From Oerskovia paurometabola (GTDB taxonomy: Bacteria; Actinomycetota; Actinomycetes; Actinomycetales; Cellulomonadaceae): a stretch of DNA of 64,000 bases. The position numbers were made by a program, and so were the translations under genes. The stretch covers positions 2,418,001 through 2,482,000 of the forward strand of contig NZ_JAFBBV010000001.1 of NCBI RefSeq assembly GCF_016907365.1, written 5' to 3'. The notes beneath the pieces were generated by a model. It did no database searches. It saw only the letters and a program-made list of their open reading frames with translations, and was not told the DNA's origin. This document shows, in pieces, positions 1 to 10,601 of this stretch. Position 1 is the stretch's first letter. Each line of letters starts with the position of its first letter.

Positions 1-1308
1 CTGCATGAGGGCGCGGAACGCCTTCTCGTCGACCTGGACGCCCTGCTCGGCGGCCATCTCGAGGGTCAGGTCGATCGGGAAGCCGTACGTGTCGTGCAGG
101 GCGAAGGCCTGGTCGCCGGGCAGCACGGGCGTGCCGCCTGCCCCGGCCGTGGTCTTGGCGGCCGCGACCGCGGTGTCCAGGATCGTGGTGCCCGAGGTCA
201 GGGTGCGACGGAACGCCTCCTCCTCGGCGTAGGCGATCTGGGAGATGCGCTCGAAGTCGGCGCCGACCTCCGGGTAGGAGGCCTGCATGGCGTCGCGCGA
301 GACGGGGAACAGCTGGGGCAGCGAGGGGTCCTCGACGCCCAGCAGGCGCATGGCGCGCACCGAGCGGCGCAGCAGCCGGCGCAGGACGTAGCCGCGGCCC
401 TCGTTCGAGGGGCGCACGCCGTCGCTGATGATCATGAGGGCCGAGCGGACGTGGTCGGCGACCACGCGCATGCGCACGTCGTCGTCGGTGTCCGCGCCGT
501 AGCGCTTGCCCGAGAGCTCCTGGGCTGCCGCGATGACGGGGAAGACCTCGTCGATCTCGTACATGTTGTCGACGCCCTGCAGGACGAACGCGACGCGCTC
601 GAGCCCCATGCCGGTGTCGATGTTCTTCTTCGTGAGCTCGCCCAGGATGGGGAAGGACTCCTTGGTCCCGCCGTCGCCGCGCTCGTACTGCATGAAGACG
701 AGGTTCCAGATCTCCAGGAACCGGTCACCCGCGAGGTCGACCGCGGGGCCGCCGTCGGGGCCGTACGCCGGGCCGCGGTCGAAGAAGATCTCCGAGCAGG
801 GACCGGCAGGCCCGCGGGCACCCGTGGACCAGTAGTTGGGTCCCATACCGAGGCCTTGGATGCGCTCGTCCGGCAGCCCCGCGATCTTCTTCCAGAGCTG
901 GCGCGCCTCGTCGTCCTCGTGGAAGACGGTGACCCAGATCTTGTCCTCGGGGATGCCGTACCCGCCGTCGTCCTGCGACCGCGTGATGAGGTCCCAGGCG
1001 TAGGTGATCGCGCCTTCCTTGAAGTAGTCCCCGAACGAGAAGTTGCCGTTCATCTGGAAGAACGTGCCGTGGCGCGTGGTCTTGCCCACGTCGTCGATGT
1101 CGAGGGTGCGCACGCACTTCTGCACGCTCGTCGCACGGGCCCACGGCGCCGTCTGCTCGCCCGTCATGTACGGGATGAACGGCACCATGCCCGCGATCGT
1201 GAACAGGGTCGAGGGGTCCGGCGAGATGAGCGACGCCGAGGGCACGACGGTGTGGTCCTGGGCGGCGAAGTAGTCGAGCCAACGCTTGCGGATCTCGGCG
1301 GTACGCAT
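1..1308 (-). CDS. alaS: alanyl-tRNA synthetase, N-terminal 436 residues (partial)
   Basis: Class II synthetase that charges tRNA-Ala in the cytoplasm. The reading frame stays open to the window edge, so only the N-terminal half is present: the catalytic domain (starts [15 protein letters not shown], with [15 protein letters not shown] around residues 160-175) and the start of the tRNA-recognition region ([16 protein letters not shown] near residue 415). The C-terminal editing and C-Ala domains lie outside. The ATG at 1308 is preceded by GAAGGA. It is the last gene seen of a minus-strand series rpsD-DUF948-DUF6167-alaS, which is the usual order in actinobacteria, where ruvX and mltG often follow. 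Identity is certain; the truncation is only the window boundary. Confidence 0.97.
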   Translation of the reverse strand, partial: MRTAEIRKRWLDYFAAQDHTVVPSASLISPDPSTLFTIAGMVPFIPYMTGEQTAPWARATSVQKCVRTLDIDDVGKTTRHGTFFQMNGNFSFGDYFKEGAITYAWDLITRSQDDGGYGIPEDKIWVTVFHEDDEARQLWKKIAGLPDERIQGLGMGPNYWSTGARGPAGPCSEIFFDRGPAYGPDGGPAVDLAGDRFLEIWNLVFMQYERGDGGTKESFPILGELTKKNIDTGMGLERVAFVLQGVDNMYEIDEVFPVIAAAQELSGKRYGADTDDDVRMRVVADHVRSALMIISDGVRPSNEGRGYVLRRLLRRSVRAMRLLGVEDPSLPQLFPVSRDAMQASYPEVGADFERISQIAYAEEEAFRRTLTSGTTILDTAVAAAKTTAGAGGTPVLPGDQAFALHDTYGFPIDLTLEMAAEQGVQVDEKAFRALMQ

Positions 1309-1395
1309 GATGTCCTTCGGAAGTCGGTGATGGAACGGCCCGGGGCACGCCGCAGGGGCGGGCGACACCGGCTAGAACAAGTATGTTCCCGACGT

Positions 1396-1440
1396 GCTTC
1401 CCTCCCGTCCCGCGACGCAGGTCGCGCGGCGGGGGGAAGC
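1396..1440 (-). terminator. imperfect hairpin between DUF6167 gene and alaS
   Basis: Arms starting GCTTCCC and ending GGGGAAGC pair over about 20 positions with a few mismatches, just downstream of the DUF6167 stop. There is no T tract. It probably reduces read-through into alaS. Confidence 0.45.
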
Positions 1441-1456
1441 AGGCTCGGTGGGTGGA

Positions 1457-1795
1457 TCAGTAGAACGAGTACCCGAGGAGGTCCTCGTCGTCGGCGCCGG
1501 GTTCCCCCGCCCGCTCGCGGCGCGCAGCACGGGCCGCGCGCACGTCGTCGGGGTCCGGCTGGCCCTCGGCGAGCAGGGACGCGAGCAGCTCGGCCTCACG
1601 CGCGTCGCGCGCGGTGCGGAACTCCTCCCGGAAGGTCCGGGCGAAGCTCGTGGCCTTCTCCCCGATCGAGTTGACCTGGTCGGTGGCCTGGTCCACGAGC
1701 GAGGCGGGCGCGTAGCGCGCGACCACCTGCCGTCCCTTGACGACGACGACCACGGTGATCGCGACGCCGACGCCGACCCAGAAGACCCGACGCAT
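1457..1795 (-). CDS. small membrane protein, DUF6167 family
   Basis: A 112-residue protein with one N-terminal membrane segment (about residues 4-20, VFWVGVGVAITVVVVV) and a charged cytoplasmic tail rich in Arg, Ala and Asp. No catalytic motif is visible. It matches in size, topology and position the DUF6167 proteins found between a DUF948 gene and alaS in many actinobacteria. Its ATG overlaps the stop of the DUF948 gene by one base (TGATG), so the two are translationally coupled. The function is unknown; a cell-envelope role is only a guess from the membrane anchor and the constant pairing with DUF948. Confidence 0.8.
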   Translation of the reverse strand: MRRVFWVGVGVAITVVVVVKGRQVVARYAPASLVDQATDQVNSIGEKATSFARTFREEFRTARDAREAELLASLLAEGQPDPDDVRAARAARRERAGEPGADDEDLLGYSFY

Positions 1796-2175
1796 CAGCG
1801 ACCGGTCCGAGGTCCGGAGCCCGAACGGCCCGAGGCCCGCGCGAACGCCTGGCGCACGCCGTACGTGAACGCCGCGACCTTGACCAGCGGCGCACCGAAG
1901 GTCGCCGCGTACAGCCCCGTGAGGGCCGAGACGTTCTCGCTGACCTGCGCGGCCGACGTCGTGATCGTGTCGACCTTCACGAGCTGGCTGTTGGTCGTCG
2001 CGACGGTCGTGGCGGCCTCGTCGAGGATCGGCACCGAGTGGTCCGTGACCTCCTTGATGCTCACCCGGGCCTCGTCGAGCACCCGGCCGAGCTTGACCAG
2101 AGGAACCGCGAGGACCCCGACCAGCAGCACGAATGCGATGGCGGCGATCAGCCCGGCCACATCTCCTACGGACAT
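1795..2175 (-). CDS. DUF948 domain-containing membrane protein
   Basis: A 126-residue protein with an N-terminal membrane helix (residues about 5-28), then a Val/Thr/Ser-rich helical stretch (residues 35-90) typical of DUF948, and a Gly/Arg/Ser tail. Bacillus homologues are annotated as general-stress-type proteins, but no activity is established. It lies 142 bp downstream of rpsD with a strong hairpin in between, so it is probably transcribed separately from rpsD. It is coupled by a one-base overlap to the DUF6167 gene. Confidence 0.8.
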   Translation of the reverse strand: MSVGDVAGLIAAIAFVLLVGVLAVPLVKLGRVLDEARVSIKEVTDHSVPILDEAATTVATTNSQLVKVDTITTSAAQVSENVSALTGLYAATFGAPLVKVAAFTYGVRQAFARASGRSGSGPRTGR

Positions 2176-2238
2176 CTCCTGCTCCTCCTTCGACGGCGCG
2201 ACGCGACGGACGGCACGCCTCGCGAAACCTTACCCGGA

Positions 2239-2288
2239 TGCACGAACGCCTCGCTCCCCGTCGAAGCGGTGAGCGAGGCGTTCGTGCA
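2239..2288 (-). terminator. strong hairpin after rpsD
   Basis: Perfect 17-bp inverted repeat (TGCACGAACGCCTCGCT and its complement) with a 16-nt loop, starting 30 bp downstream of the rpsD stop. There is no U tract, which is usual for GC-rich actinobacteria. Confidence 0.85.
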
Positions 2289-2317
2289 CGGCGCGCGGCA
2301 GCAGCCGCGCAGGAGGA

Positions 2318-2944
2318 TCAGCGAGCGTAGTACTCGACGACGAGCTGGACCTCGCAGGTCACGGGGACCTCGACGCGCTTGGGGCGACGCACCAGGACGG
2401 CGCTCAGCTTCTCGAGCTGGACGTCGAGGTAGGCCGGGACGGCCGGCAGGACGTCGCGGTGCGCACCGGCGGCGGCGACCTGGAACGGCGTGGTGGCCTG
2501 GCTCTTCGGCTTGACCTGGATCGTCTGACCCGGCTTCACCTTGAACGAGGGGCGGTCGACGATCTTGCCGTCGACGAGGATGTGGCGGTGGCCGACGGCC
2601 TGGCGCGCCTGGAGGATGGTGCGGGCGAAGCCCGAACGCAGCACGAGCGCGTCGAGACGCGTCTCGAGGTTCTCGACCATGGCCTCACCGGTCAGACCGG
2701 CGTCCTTGCGAGCGTCCTCGTAGGCGCGAGCCATCTGCTTCTCGCGGAGCGCGTACTGGGCGCGCAGACGCTGCTTCTCACGAAGACGCACCGCGTAGTC
2801 CGACTCGGTGCGGCGACGGGCGCGGCCGTGCTCACCGGGCGGGTAGGGGCGCTTCTCGAAGTGCTTGACGGCCTTGGGCGTGAGCGCGAGGCCCAGCGCG
2901 CGGCTCAGGCGAACCTGGCGGCGCGAACGAGTCACTGAAGACAC
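2318..2944 (-). CDS. rpsD: 30S ribosomal protein S4
   Basis: S4 binds 16S rRNA early in 30S assembly. The 208-residue protein has the N-terminal rRNA-binding part and an S4 RNA-binding domain (about residues 95-160, LETRLDALVLRSGFA and QAVGHRHILVDG). The N-terminal Cys zinc ligands are absent, so this is the zinc-independent (C-minus) form. The start is a GTG at 2944 with AGGA about 10 bp upstream. As in other actinobacteria rpsD stands alone, outside the alpha operon, between rarA and alaS. It has its own upstream region and its own terminator. Confidence 0.97.
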   Translation of the reverse strand: MSSVTRSRRQVRLSRALGLALTPKAVKHFEKRPYPPGEHGRARRRTESDYAVRLREKQRLRAQYALREKQMARAYEDARKDAGLTGEAMVENLETRLDALVLRSGFARTILQARQAVGHRHILVDGKIVDRPSFKVKPGQTIQVKPKSQATTPFQVAAAGAHRDVLPAVPAYLDVQLEKLSAVLVRRPKRVEVPVTCEVQLVVEYYAR

Positions 2945-3221
2945 AGTGTGTTCCTGTCCTGTCGTGTGTACTTGACGTCACACCCGTGCGGATTGCCGGG
3001 TGCGGGACCAGCCGATGAGCCCGCCGCGATCCGTGAGGATGCCCACCCGTCGACGCGAGTCGAGGATGACGTGCGGGGCTGCGGGGCCGAGGTCCCAGGC
3101 GGTTGCCGCTGCCCTGACGGGCGGAGACAACCTGAGAAGTCTACCGCACCGGGCGTGACGCCCGGTCCCTCGCCGGCCACGCTGCACGGCGCGGGACCCG
3201 CCAGGTGCCGCCGGGTGCCGG
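2945..3221. other. rarA-rpsD intergenic region with rpsD leader
   Basis: No gene is visible. A TAGACT hexamer on the minus strand (3138-3143) is a possible -10 for rpsD and would give a leader of nearly 190 nt, but no clear -35 precedes it. A small hairpin, ACCGGGCG/CGCCCGGT at 3148-3166, may terminate rarA. A leader of this length could carry S4 autoregulation; that is inference only. Confidence 0.4.
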
Positions 3222-4730
3222 TCAGTCCCCGAGGATCTGCCGGATCCGGTCGAGGCGCTCGGTCACCGACCGCTCGAACCCGCGGTCGGTCGGTGTGTAG
3301 TAGCGCGTGCCCTGCAGGACGTCGGGCAGGTACTGCTGGCGCGCGACCGCGTGCGGGGCGTCGTGCGCGTACTTGTACCCCTTGCCGTGCCCCAGCTCCT
3401 TGGCCCCGGCATAGTGTGCGTCGCGCAGGTGCGCGGGCACCGTCCCGACCTTGCCCGCGCGCACGTCCGCGAGCGCCGCGTCGATCCCGAGGTAGGCCGC
3501 GTTGGACTTGGGTGCGGTCGCGAGGTGCACGACGGCCTCCGCGAGGATGATCCGGGCCTCGGGCATCCCGATGAGCGCGACGGCCTGGGCGGCCGCGACC
3601 GCGGTCTGCAGCGCGCTGGGATCGGCCATGCCGACGTCCTCCGCGGCCGAGATGACGATCCGCCGGGCGATGAACCGCGGGTCCTCCCCCGCGGCGATCA
3701 TGCGCGCGAGGTAGTGCAGGGACGCGTCCACGTCGGAGCCGCGCACGGACTTGATGAAGGCGCTCGTGACGTCGTAGTGCTGGTCCCCGTCGCGGTCGTA
3801 GCGCACGGCGGCGACGTCGATCGCCCGCTCCATGGTCTCGAGGTCGACGACCACGGTCCCGTGGTCCTCGCCGGGCGTCCCGGCGGCCTCGTCCTCTCCC
3901 GGTGAGCCGTCCTCTCCCGGCGCGTCGTCCTGCCCGACGGCGTCGCTCGCGTCCGGCGCGTCGTCGTCGGGCTGGGCGGTGGTGCGCACGGGCGCGTCCG
4001 GGAACTCGGAGAGCGCGGCGCCCGCGGCGGCCTCGAGGATCGTCAGGGCCTTGCGGGCGTCGCCGCCCGCGAGGCGGACCAGGTGCTCCTCGGCCTCCTC
4101 CGCGAGGGCGACGGCCCCGCCGAGCCCGCGCTCGTCGACCAGCGCCCGGTGCACCAGGGCGCGCACGTCGCCCGACGTGAGGGGCTTGAGCGTGAGCAGG
4201 AGCGAGCGCGAGAGCAGCGGGGAGTTGACCGAGAAGCTCGGGTTCTCGGTCGTGGCCGCCACGAGCGTGACCCAGCGGTTCTCCACGCTGGGCAGCAGCG
4301 CGTCCTGCTGGGACTTGGAGAAGCGGTGGACCTCGTCGATGAACAGGACCGTCTCCTCGCCGCCGGTCGCGAGGCGCCGACGCGCGTCGTCGATGACCTG
4401 ACGCACGTCCTTGACGCCTGCGGTCACGGCCGAGAGCTCGACGAAGCGCCGACCCGAGGTCGTGGCGATCAGGTACGCGAGGGTCGTCTTGCCCGTGCCC
4501 GGCGGGCCCCACAGGATGACCGAGCCCGGCGCAGCGCGCGAGGCCCCCGGCCCGTCCACCTCGATGAGGCGACGCAGCGGCGAACCGGCGACGAGCAGGT
4601 GCTCCTGGCCGGCGACCTCGTCGAGCGCGGCCGGACGCATGCGCACGGCCAGCGGCGCGCCCGGTCCCGGGCGGGGGGTCCCCTGGGTGCCTGAGGTCGC
4701 GGCGTCGAACAGGTCCATCCCGGGAAGCAT
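3222..4730 (-). CDS. rarA: replication-associated recombination protein A (RarA/MgsA), AAA+ ATPase
   Basis: Clamp-loader-like AAA+ ATPase acting at stalled replication forks. In the 502-residue protein, Walker A (GPPGTGKT, 75-82), Walker B (VLFIDEVH, 128-135) and sensor 1 (AATTENPSF, 158-166) are intact, and the C-terminal tetramerisation region ([23 protein letters not shown]) is present. Residues about 243-290 are an acidic low-complexity insertion with repeated PGED units between the AAA+ lid and the C-terminal domain. The usual family start MDLF is Met5. Upstream of Met1, TAGGCT ends 6 nt before the ATG with no Shine-Dalgarno sequence, so a leaderless transcript is possible. Confidence 0.95.
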   Translation of the reverse strand: MLPGMDLFDAATSGTQGTPRPGPGAPLAVRMRPAALDEVAGQEHLLVAGSPLRRLIEVDGPGASRAAPGSVILWGPPGTGKTTLAYLIATTSGRRFVELSAVTAGVKDVRQVIDDARRRLATGGEETVLFIDEVHRFSKSQQDALLPSVENRWVTLVAATTENPSFSVNSPLLSRSLLLTLKPLTSGDVRALVHRALVDERGLGGAVALAEEAEEHLVRLAGGDARKALTILEAAAGAALSEFPDAPVRTTAQPDDDAPDASDAVGQDDAPGEDGSPGEDEAAGTPGEDHGTVVVDLETMERAIDVAAVRYDRDGDQHYDVTSAFIKSVRGSDVDASLHYLARMIAAGEDPRFIARRIVISAAEDVGMADPSALQTAVAAAQAVALIGMPEARIILAEAVVHLATAPKSNAAYLGIDAALADVRAGKVGTVPAHLRDAHYAGAKELGHGKGYKYAHDAPHAVARQQYLPDVLQGTRYYTPTDRGFERSVTERLDRIRQILGD

Positions 4731-4853
4731 GTTCCGAGCCTACGCACCACCACCGACACTCCTCGACACGGCCCGCGCCGCACTCCGTGAGAGCTGCCCG
4801 CCCAGACTGTGCACGGCCCGGCACGGCCCGGCGCGAGGTGCGATGCTGACGGG

Positions 4854-7169
4854 GTGTTCGAGAGTCTTGGCCGCGCCGTCGCCCACCGTCCCCGTCTGAC
4901 CGTCGCCGTCTGGGTGGTGCTGACCGCCCTGGGGTTCGCCCTGGCCGTCGTGGGCGTCCACGGCGAGAGCCTGTTCGACCGCCTGACCACGGGCGAACCG
5001 TCGGTCCCCGGCTCGCAGAGCGAGCGCGGCACCGAGATCCTCACCGAGCAGACCGAGACGGGCGAGACGGTCTCGCTGCTCGTGAGCGGCGTCGACCCCG
5101 CAGACCCGGCCGTCGCCGAGGCCATGGCCCCCGTGCACCAGGAGCTCGCCGCGGTCGCCGGGGTCGAGACGGTCGTCGACCCGTACGTGATCCCCGGGGG
5201 CGTCGCGACCGAGGCCGCACAGTCCCTCGTCGCGGCCGACGGCGACGGGTTCGTGCTGTCCGTGACGCTCGAGCCGGGCCTCGACGAGGACGCCCAGGCC
5301 GCGGCGGCGACCGACGTCGTCGGGATCCTCGAGGCCGTGCCCGCGGACCTCGCCGACGTGGCCCCGGACGCGACCGGGCTCGTGTCGAGCAACGACCTGA
5401 TCGTCGAGGCCATCACGTCCCAGGTCGAGAAGGACCTCACGACGGGCGAGATGATCGCGCTGCCCATCGCGCTGCTCGTCATGGTCCTGGTCTTCGGCGG
5501 GTTCCTCGCCGCCGCGATGCCCATGGCCGGGGCCATCGCCTCGATCGGTGCCGGGCTCGGCGTCCTCCTGGGCCTGTCCTACCCGTTGACCATCGACGCG
5601 TCGGTCGTGAACGTCGTGACGCTGCTGGGCCTGGGGCTCTCGATCGACTACGGGCTGCTCATCGTGTCGCGCTTCCGCGAGGAGCTGCACGCCCTCGACG
5701 ACGCGTCACCGGGTCGCGCCACGCCCTCCGGGGACGCCACGCCGGGCACGGATTCCGGGGCCGGCGTGGCGGATGGGTCCCCGACGGCCCGCGGGACCCG
5801 GCGCTCGCGGCGCCGCGACGCCGACGTGACCACCGCCGTCGTGCGCACCATGGCCACCGCCGGGCGCACCGTGGCCTTCTCGGCGCTGACCGTCGCGATC
5901 TCGATCGCGGGCCTCATGGTCTTCGAGCCCGACATCCTGCGCGCCATCGGCGCCGCCGGGCTGGCCGTCATCCTCATCGCCGTCGCGACCGCGATGACCC
6001 TCGTGCCCGCCCTGCTCGCGCTCGCGGGCCACCGGCTCGTCCGGCCCGGCGTCCTGAGCAAGGTCCCCGGGCTGCGCGCCGTCCTGGCCCGCACGGCCGA
6101 CGTCCAGTCCGACGAGGGCTTCTTCTCCCGGCTCACGGGCCGCGTCCAACGCCACCCGGTCTGGGTCATGCTCGCCACCGTCGCCGTCCTGGTGGTGCTC
6201 GCGCTGCCGGTGCTCGGCCTGCAGATGCGCAACTCGGGCATCGAGCTGCTGCCCCAGAGCTCGCCCCAGCGCGAGTTCGTCGACGAGCTCTCCACCCAGT
6301 TCCCCGCGTCCGCGAGCGCCGACGTCCGCGTCGTGACCGACTCCACGCCCGAGGAGGCCCAGGCCTGGGCCGACGACATCGCGGGCCTCGACGGCGTCGA
6401 GCGGGTGGACCCTGCGGTCCCCGTGGGCGACGACCACGCGCTCGTCGGGGTCCACCTCGACGCCGCCGACGCGGGCGGCCCCGAGGCCGTGGCCGTCGTC
6501 GAGGAGCTGCGCGCCCAGGACCCCGGGTTCACGTTCTACGTCACGGGGCAGGCCGCCGGGCAGGTCGACTTCCGGGCGGCGCTCGCGGACCGGGTGTGGT
6601 GGGCCGTGGGGATCGTGGTGGTCGCGACGTTCGTGCTGTTGTTCCTCATGACCGGCTCGGTCCTCATCCCGGTCAAGGCGCTCCTGACGAACGCACTGTC
6701 CCTCGCCGCGTCGTTGGGCGTGCTGGTGTGGGTTTTCCAGGAGGGGCACCTGGAGGGGCTGCTGGACTTCTCGTCGGCGGGCGGCATCGAGACGTACGTC
6801 GTGGCCCTGGTGATCGCGTTCGCGTTCGGGCTGGCCATGGACTACGAGGTGTTCCTGCTGTCCCGGATCAAGGAGCTGCACGACGCGGGCCTGTCCAACG
6901 ACGAGGCCGTGCGTCTGGGGCTGCAGCGATCAGGGCGGATCATCACGTCGGCCGCGGCCATCATCATCGTGGTGTTCGCGGGCTTCGTGTTCGGTGAGCT
7001 GCTCGTCATCAAGGAGGTCGGCTTCGCGCTGGCCGTGGCGGTGTTCATCGACGCGACGATCGTGCGGATCCTGCTGGTGCCCGCGACCATGACGCTGCTG
7101 GGCCGGGCCAACTGGTGGGCGCCCAAGCACCTGAGGTGGCTGTACTCGAAGTTCTCGATCGCGCACTGA
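4854..7169 (+). CDS. MMPL/RND family membrane transporter
   Basis: A 771-residue protein with the MmpL/RND layout: a helix near residues 15-36, a large extracytoplasmic domain, a block of helices (about residues 195-280), a second cytoplasmic/extracytoplasmic half, and a final helix block. Repeated SIDYGLLIVSRF and AMDYEVFLLSRI motifs mark the two homologous halves. Such proteins export lipids or hydrophobic compounds with proton motive force. Residues about 282-325 are a low-complexity cytoplasmic loop (Thr/Pro/Gly, then RGTRRSRRR). The GTG at 4854 is chosen because the encoded protein then begins FESLGRAVAHRP, typical of the family; in-frame codons upstream encode unlikely sequence. It is divergent from rarA; the substrate is unknown. 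Confidence 0.9.
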   Translation: MFESLGRAVAHRPRLTVAVWVVLTALGFALAVVGVHGESLFDRLTTGEPSVPGSQSERGTEILTEQTETGETVSLLVSGVDPADPAVAEAMAPVHQELAAVAGVETVVDPYVIPGGVATEAAQSLVAADGDGFVLSVTLEPGLDEDAQAAAATDVVGILEAVPADLADVAPDATGLVSSNDLIVEAITSQVEKDLTTGEMIALPIALLVMVLVFGGFLAAAMPMAGAIASIGAGLGVLLGLSYPLTIDASVVNVVTLLGLGLSIDYGLLIVSRFREELHALDDASPGRATPSGDATPGTDSGAGVADGSPTARGTRRSRRRDADVTTAVVRTMATAGRTVAFSALTVAISIAGLMVFEPDILRAIGAAGLAVILIAVATAMTLVPALLALAGHRLVRPGVLSKVPGLRAVLARTADVQSDEGFFSRLTGRVQRHPVWVMLATVAVLVVLALPVLGLQMRNSGIELLPQSSPQREFVDELSTQFPASASADVRVVTDSTPEEAQAWADDIAGLDGVERVDPAVPVGDDHALVGVHLDAADAGGPEAVAVVEELRAQDPGFTFYVTGQAAGQVDFRAALADRVWWAVGIVVVATFVLLFLMTGSVLIPVKALLTNALSLAASLGVLVWVFQEGHLEGLLDFSSAGGIETYVVALVIAFAFGLAMDYEVFLLSRIKELHDAGLSNDEAVRLGLQRSGRIITSAAAIIIVVFAGFVFGELLVIKEVGFALAVAVFIDATIVRILLVPATMTLLGRANWWAPKHLRWLYSKFSIAH

Positions 7170-7219
7170 CCCGGGTGAGCGTGCCCGGTCGCCCGGGTGC
7201 CGAGCGGCGGAACAGCTCG

Positions 7220-7271
7220 GTGCGGAGCAGCTGTCGAGAACGACGGGCGTTCGGCGACGACTGCTCCGCAC
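7220..7271. terminator. hairpin between convergent MMPL and GNAT genes
   Basis: Perfect 11-bp arms GTGCGGAGCAG and CTGCTCCGCAC enclose a 30-nt loop with extra internal pairing. It sits between two convergent genes, so it may act in both directions. Confidence 0.5.
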
Positions 7272-7299
7272 TCAGCGGGACACGAGGGGCGGGCGCGGC

Positions 7300-8145
7300 T
7301 CAGTGCCGGCTCTCGAACTCCTGCACGACGGCGTAGCCCAGGCGCGTGTAGACGCGGCGGGCGGCGTCGTTGTCGGCATACATGCCCAACGTCACCCAGT
7401 CGGACTCGTCGAGCCCGGCACGGGTCACGACGGCCGTGGTGGCCGCAGCGATGCCGTGCCCACGCCACGCTGGGTCGGTCGCGACACTGCCCAGCGACCA
7501 CGGGGCTCCGGGGACCGCCTGCCGGGCGCCGACGACGCCGCGCAGCACCCCGTCAGGGTCGCGCCAGCCCCACCAGCGCGTCAGCGGGTCCTCGGGGCTC
7601 ATCTCCGCGAGCGGGTTCGCCACGTCCAGGCACGCGCGGACCTCGGCCGCCGCCGAGGGGCCGGTCAGCGCCTCGACGCGCTCCTCGCCCGGCTGGGGGG
7701 CGGGGGCCTCGCGGGTCGCGAAGAAGTCCCACGTCGAGACCGACTTCTCGCTGTCGGGCTCGCGCAGGATCGTCGGCAGGTCCTCGCTCGCGCACCGGTC
7801 CCCCAGGACCGTGAGGGTCCCGCGCGGCAGGCCCGCGCTCACGACGTGCTCCCCGAGCTCACCGTCCTGGGCCACGCGCGCCAGCAGGGTCGCGGTCGCC
7901 TCGGGCGAGCCCATGCCCCACAGGCCGACACGCTCGTGGTGAGCGCCGCCGTCGGGCACCTGCCCCTCACCGAGAGGGACGGGCGCCGCCACGCTCAGCA
8001 CGCACGCGTGCTCGTCCTGCCACACCCCGCGCACGTCCCACTCGGGGAGGTCCACCAGGACAAAGGGGTGGGAGGCCCACCGGTCCCTCAGACCGGTCGA
8101 GCCTCCCAGCGTCCTTGCCTGCGTGCGGGTGTCCGGGGCGCTCAC
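7300..8145 (-). CDS. GNAT family N-acetyltransferase
   Basis: A 281-residue protein whose C-terminal third (about residues 200-278) is a GNAT domain: the acetyl-CoA-binding motif A reads [18 protein letters not shown], followed by the usual [13 protein letters not shown] motif B. The N-terminal two thirds is a second, divergent GNAT-like half without a clear CoA motif, as in many tandem actinobacterial GNATs. The acceptor is unknown. The GTG start overlaps the aspS stop by 4 bp (GTGA), so it is translated with aspS; this linkage makes an RNA- or translation-related substrate thinkable but unproven. Confidence 0.85.
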   Translation of the reverse strand: MSAPDTRTQARTLGGSTGLRDRWASHPFVLVDLPEWDVRGVWQDEHACVLSVAAPVPLGEGQVPDGGAHHERVGLWGMGSPEATATLLARVAQDGELGEHVVSAGLPRGTLTVLGDRCASEDLPTILREPDSEKSVSTWDFFATREAPAPQPGEERVEALTGPSAAAEVRACLDVANPLAEMSPEDPLTRWWGWRDPDGVLRGVVGARQAVPGAPWSLGSVATDPAWRGHGIAAATTAVVTRAGLDESDWVTLGMYADNDAARRVYTRLGYAVVQEFESRH

Positions 8146-9974
8146 GCCTTCCCGGCGGTGGCAGGAGCGTCAGCGGCCTCCGCCGCTGCGTCCGGCGCGG
8201 GCGCGGCCTTGGGCTTCGCGTCGACGCCCGCCTCCTTGCGCTGCTGCGCCGTGATGGGCGCGGGCGCCTGCGTGAGCGGGTCGAACCCGCCGCCCGACTT
8301 GGGGAACGCGATGACGTCGCGGATCGACTCCGACTTCGTCAGCAGCGCCACGATGCGGTCCCAGCCGAACGCGATGCCGCCGTGCGGCGGGGCGCCGAAC
8401 GCGAAGGCGTCGAGCAGGAAGCCGAACTTCTCCTGAGCCTCCTCCTCGCCGATGCCCATGACCGCGAACACACGCTCCTGGACGTCACGGCGGTGGATAC
8501 GGATCGAGCCGCCGCCGATCTCGTTGCCGTTGCACACGATGTCGTACGCGTACGCGAGCGCCTCGCCCGGGTTCTGCTCGAACGTGTCGATCCACTCGGG
8601 CGTGGGCGAGGTGAACGCGTGGTGCACCGCGGTCCAGGCCGAGTTGCCGAGGGCGACGTCGCCCTCGTCGGCGGCCTCACCCGTGGGCTTGAACAGCGGG
8701 GCGTCGACGATCCAGACGAACGCCCAGGCGTTCTCGTCGATCTGCCCGGTGCGCTTGGCGATCTCCTGGCGGGCCGCGCCCAGCAGGGCGCGCGACTCGT
8801 TGGTCCGGCCCGCCGCGAAGAACACCGCGTCGCCCGGCTGGGCGCCGGTCGCGTCGCGCAGGCCCTCGCGCTCGGCGTCGGACAGGTTCTTGGCGACCGG
8901 GCCCGCGAGGGTCCCGTCCTCCTGGAACGTCACGTACGCCAGGCCCTTGGCCCCGCGCTGCTTGGCCCACTCCTGCCAGGCGTCGAACTGGCGGCGCGGC
9001 TGCGAGGCCCCGCCCGCCATGACGACGGCGCCCACGTACTCGGCCTGGAAGACACGGAACGGGGTGTCCTTGAAGTAGTCCGTCAGCTCGACGAGCGGGT
9101 TGCCGAAGCGCAGGTCCGGCTTGTCCGACCCGTACAGGCGCATCGCGTCGTGGAACGTCATGCGCGGGATGGGCGTGGGGATCTTGTACCCGATGAGATC
9201 CCACAGCGCGACGAGGATCTGCTCGCCGAGCGCGATCACGTCGTCCTGCTCGACGAAGCTCATCTCGACGTCGAGCTGCGTGAACTCGGGCTGACGGTCC
9301 GCGCGGAAGTCCTCGTCGCGGTAGCAGCGGGCGATCTGGTAGTAGCGCTCCATGCCGGAGACCATGAGCAGCTGCTTGAACAGCTGCGGGGACTGCGGCA
9401 GCGCGTACCAGGACCCGGGGGCCAGGCGCGCGGGGACCAGGAAGTCGCGGGCACCCTCGGGCGTCGAACGCGTCAGGGTCGGAGTCTCGATCTCGACGAA
9501 GTCCTGCTCGTCGAGCACGCGGCGCGCGGCCTGGTTGGCCTTGGCGCGCAGGCGCAGGGCGTGGGCCGGGGTGGGGCGGCGCAGATCCAGGTAGCGGTGC
9601 TTGAGGCGCGCCTCCTCGCCGATGACCTCGGTGCCCTCGAGGGCCGTGGAGACCTGGAACGGCAGGGGCGCGGACTCGTTGAGCACGACGACGTCGCTCA
9701 CCACGACCTCGACCTCACCCGTGGGGAGGTTCTTGTTCTCGTTGCCCTCGGGGCGACGGGAGACCACACCGGTGACCTGGAGCACGAACTCGGCGCGCAG
9801 CGGGTGCGCGATCGACTCGTCGCGGATGACGACCTGGGCGATGCCCGAGGCGTCGCGCAGGTCGATGAAGGCCACCCCACCGTGATCGCGGCGACGATCG
9901 ACCCAACCGGTGAGGGTGACGGTCTGACCGATCTGCTCGGCCCGCAGGGAGCCGGCTGTGTGGGTGCGAAGCAC
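8142..9974 (-). CDS. aspS: aspartyl-tRNA synthetase
   Basis: Bacterial-type class IIb synthetase of 610 residues. It shows an N-terminal OB-fold anticodon-binding domain ([19 protein letters not shown], about 22-40), the catalytic core with motif 2 ([16 protein letters not shown]), the bacterial GAD insertion, and motif 3 ([14 protein letters not shown]). The start is GTG 9974, which gives the typical N-terminus [10 protein letters not shown] with AAGGA upstream; in-frame codons further upstream are ignored. The C-terminus carries an extra Ala/Pro-rich tail of about 30 residues. Whether it is discriminating or also charges tRNA-Asn cannot be told here, as no gatCAB is in the window. Confidence 0.97.
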   Translation of the reverse strand: MLRTHTAGSLRAEQIGQTVTLTGWVDRRRDHGGVAFIDLRDASGIAQVVIRDESIAHPLRAEFVLQVTGVVSRRPEGNENKNLPTGEVEVVVSDVVVLNESAPLPFQVSTALEGTEVIGEEARLKHRYLDLRRPTPAHALRLRAKANQAARRVLDEQDFVEIETPTLTRSTPEGARDFLVPARLAPGSWYALPQSPQLFKQLLMVSGMERYYQIARCYRDEDFRADRQPEFTQLDVEMSFVEQDDVIALGEQILVALWDLIGYKIPTPIPRMTFHDAMRLYGSDKPDLRFGNPLVELTDYFKDTPFRVFQAEYVGAVVMAGGASQPRRQFDAWQEWAKQRGAKGLAYVTFQEDGTLAGPVAKNLSDAEREGLRDATGAQPGDAVFFAAGRTNESRALLGAARQEIAKRTGQIDENAWAFVWIVDAPLFKPTGEAADEGDVALGNSAWTAVHHAFTSPTPEWIDTFEQNPGEALAYAYDIVCNGNEIGGGSIRIHRRDVQERVFAVMGIGEEEAQEKFGFLLDAFAFGAPPHGGIAFGWDRIVALLTKSESIRDVIAFPKSGGGFDPLTQAPAPITAQQRKEAGVDAKPKAAPAPDAAAEAADAPATAGKA

Positions 9975-10110
9975 GGAGAGAGTCCTTCCGGAACATGCCG
10001 GGGCGCACAGTGGCGTCCCGGGATGGGAGTGGGGAGTGCGCAGACGACGCACTCGGACGAGTCTAGTCTGTGGGCGGACCACGTTCAGGAGAACCCACCG
10101 GGAGGCACCC

Positions 10111-10578
10111 ATGGCCAGGCGGATCGCGACCACGGACCGGATCGGACGCGCGGAGCTCGTCGCGTTCCTGCGCGCCAACCGGCGGGCCGTGCTGCTCACC
10201 CGGCGCGCGAACGGCGCCCCGCAGATGAGCCCCGTCACGTACGGGGTCGACGGCGAGGGGCGCGTCGTGGTCTCGACCTACCCCGACCGCGCCAAGGCCG
10301 TGAACCTGCGGCGCGACCCCGCCGCGTCGCTGTGCGTCCTGGGCGAGGACTTCGACGACGCCTGGGTCCAGGTCGACGGCACGGCCGAGGTGATCGACCT
10401 GCCCGACTCGGTCGAGCCCCTCGTCGAGTACTACCGGTCGGTCGCCGGGGAGCACCCCGACTGGGACGAGTACCGCCAGGCCATGGTCGCGCAGGGCAAG
10501 TCGCTGCTGCGCGTGACGATCACGGGTTGGGGCCCCGTGGCCACGGGCGGGTTCCCGGCACGGCTCGCGCAGGACTGA
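10111..10578 (+). CDS. PPOX-class (probably F420-dependent) oxidoreductase
   Basis: A 155-residue split-barrel flavin/deazaflavin-binding protein. [28 protein letters not shown] strands and [13 protein letters not shown] are typical of the TIGR03618/PPOX class F420-dependent enzymes of actinobacteria; FMN as cofactor cannot be excluded. The ATG at 10111 has a strong GGGAGG 6 bp upstream. It is divergent from aspS and transcribed alone. A TAGTCT hexamer about 45 bp upstream may be its -10. The substrate is unknown. Confidence 0.82.
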   Translation: MARRIATTDRIGRAELVAFLRANRRAVLLTRRANGAPQMSPVTYGVDGEGRVVVSTYPDRAKAVNLRRDPAASLCVLGEDFDDAWVQVDGTAEVIDLPDSVEPLVEYYRSVAGEHPDWDEYRQAMVAQGKSLLRVTITGWGPVATGGFPARLAQD

Positions 10579-10601
10579 GCGCGGGGGCAGCCGCCGACAC
10601 G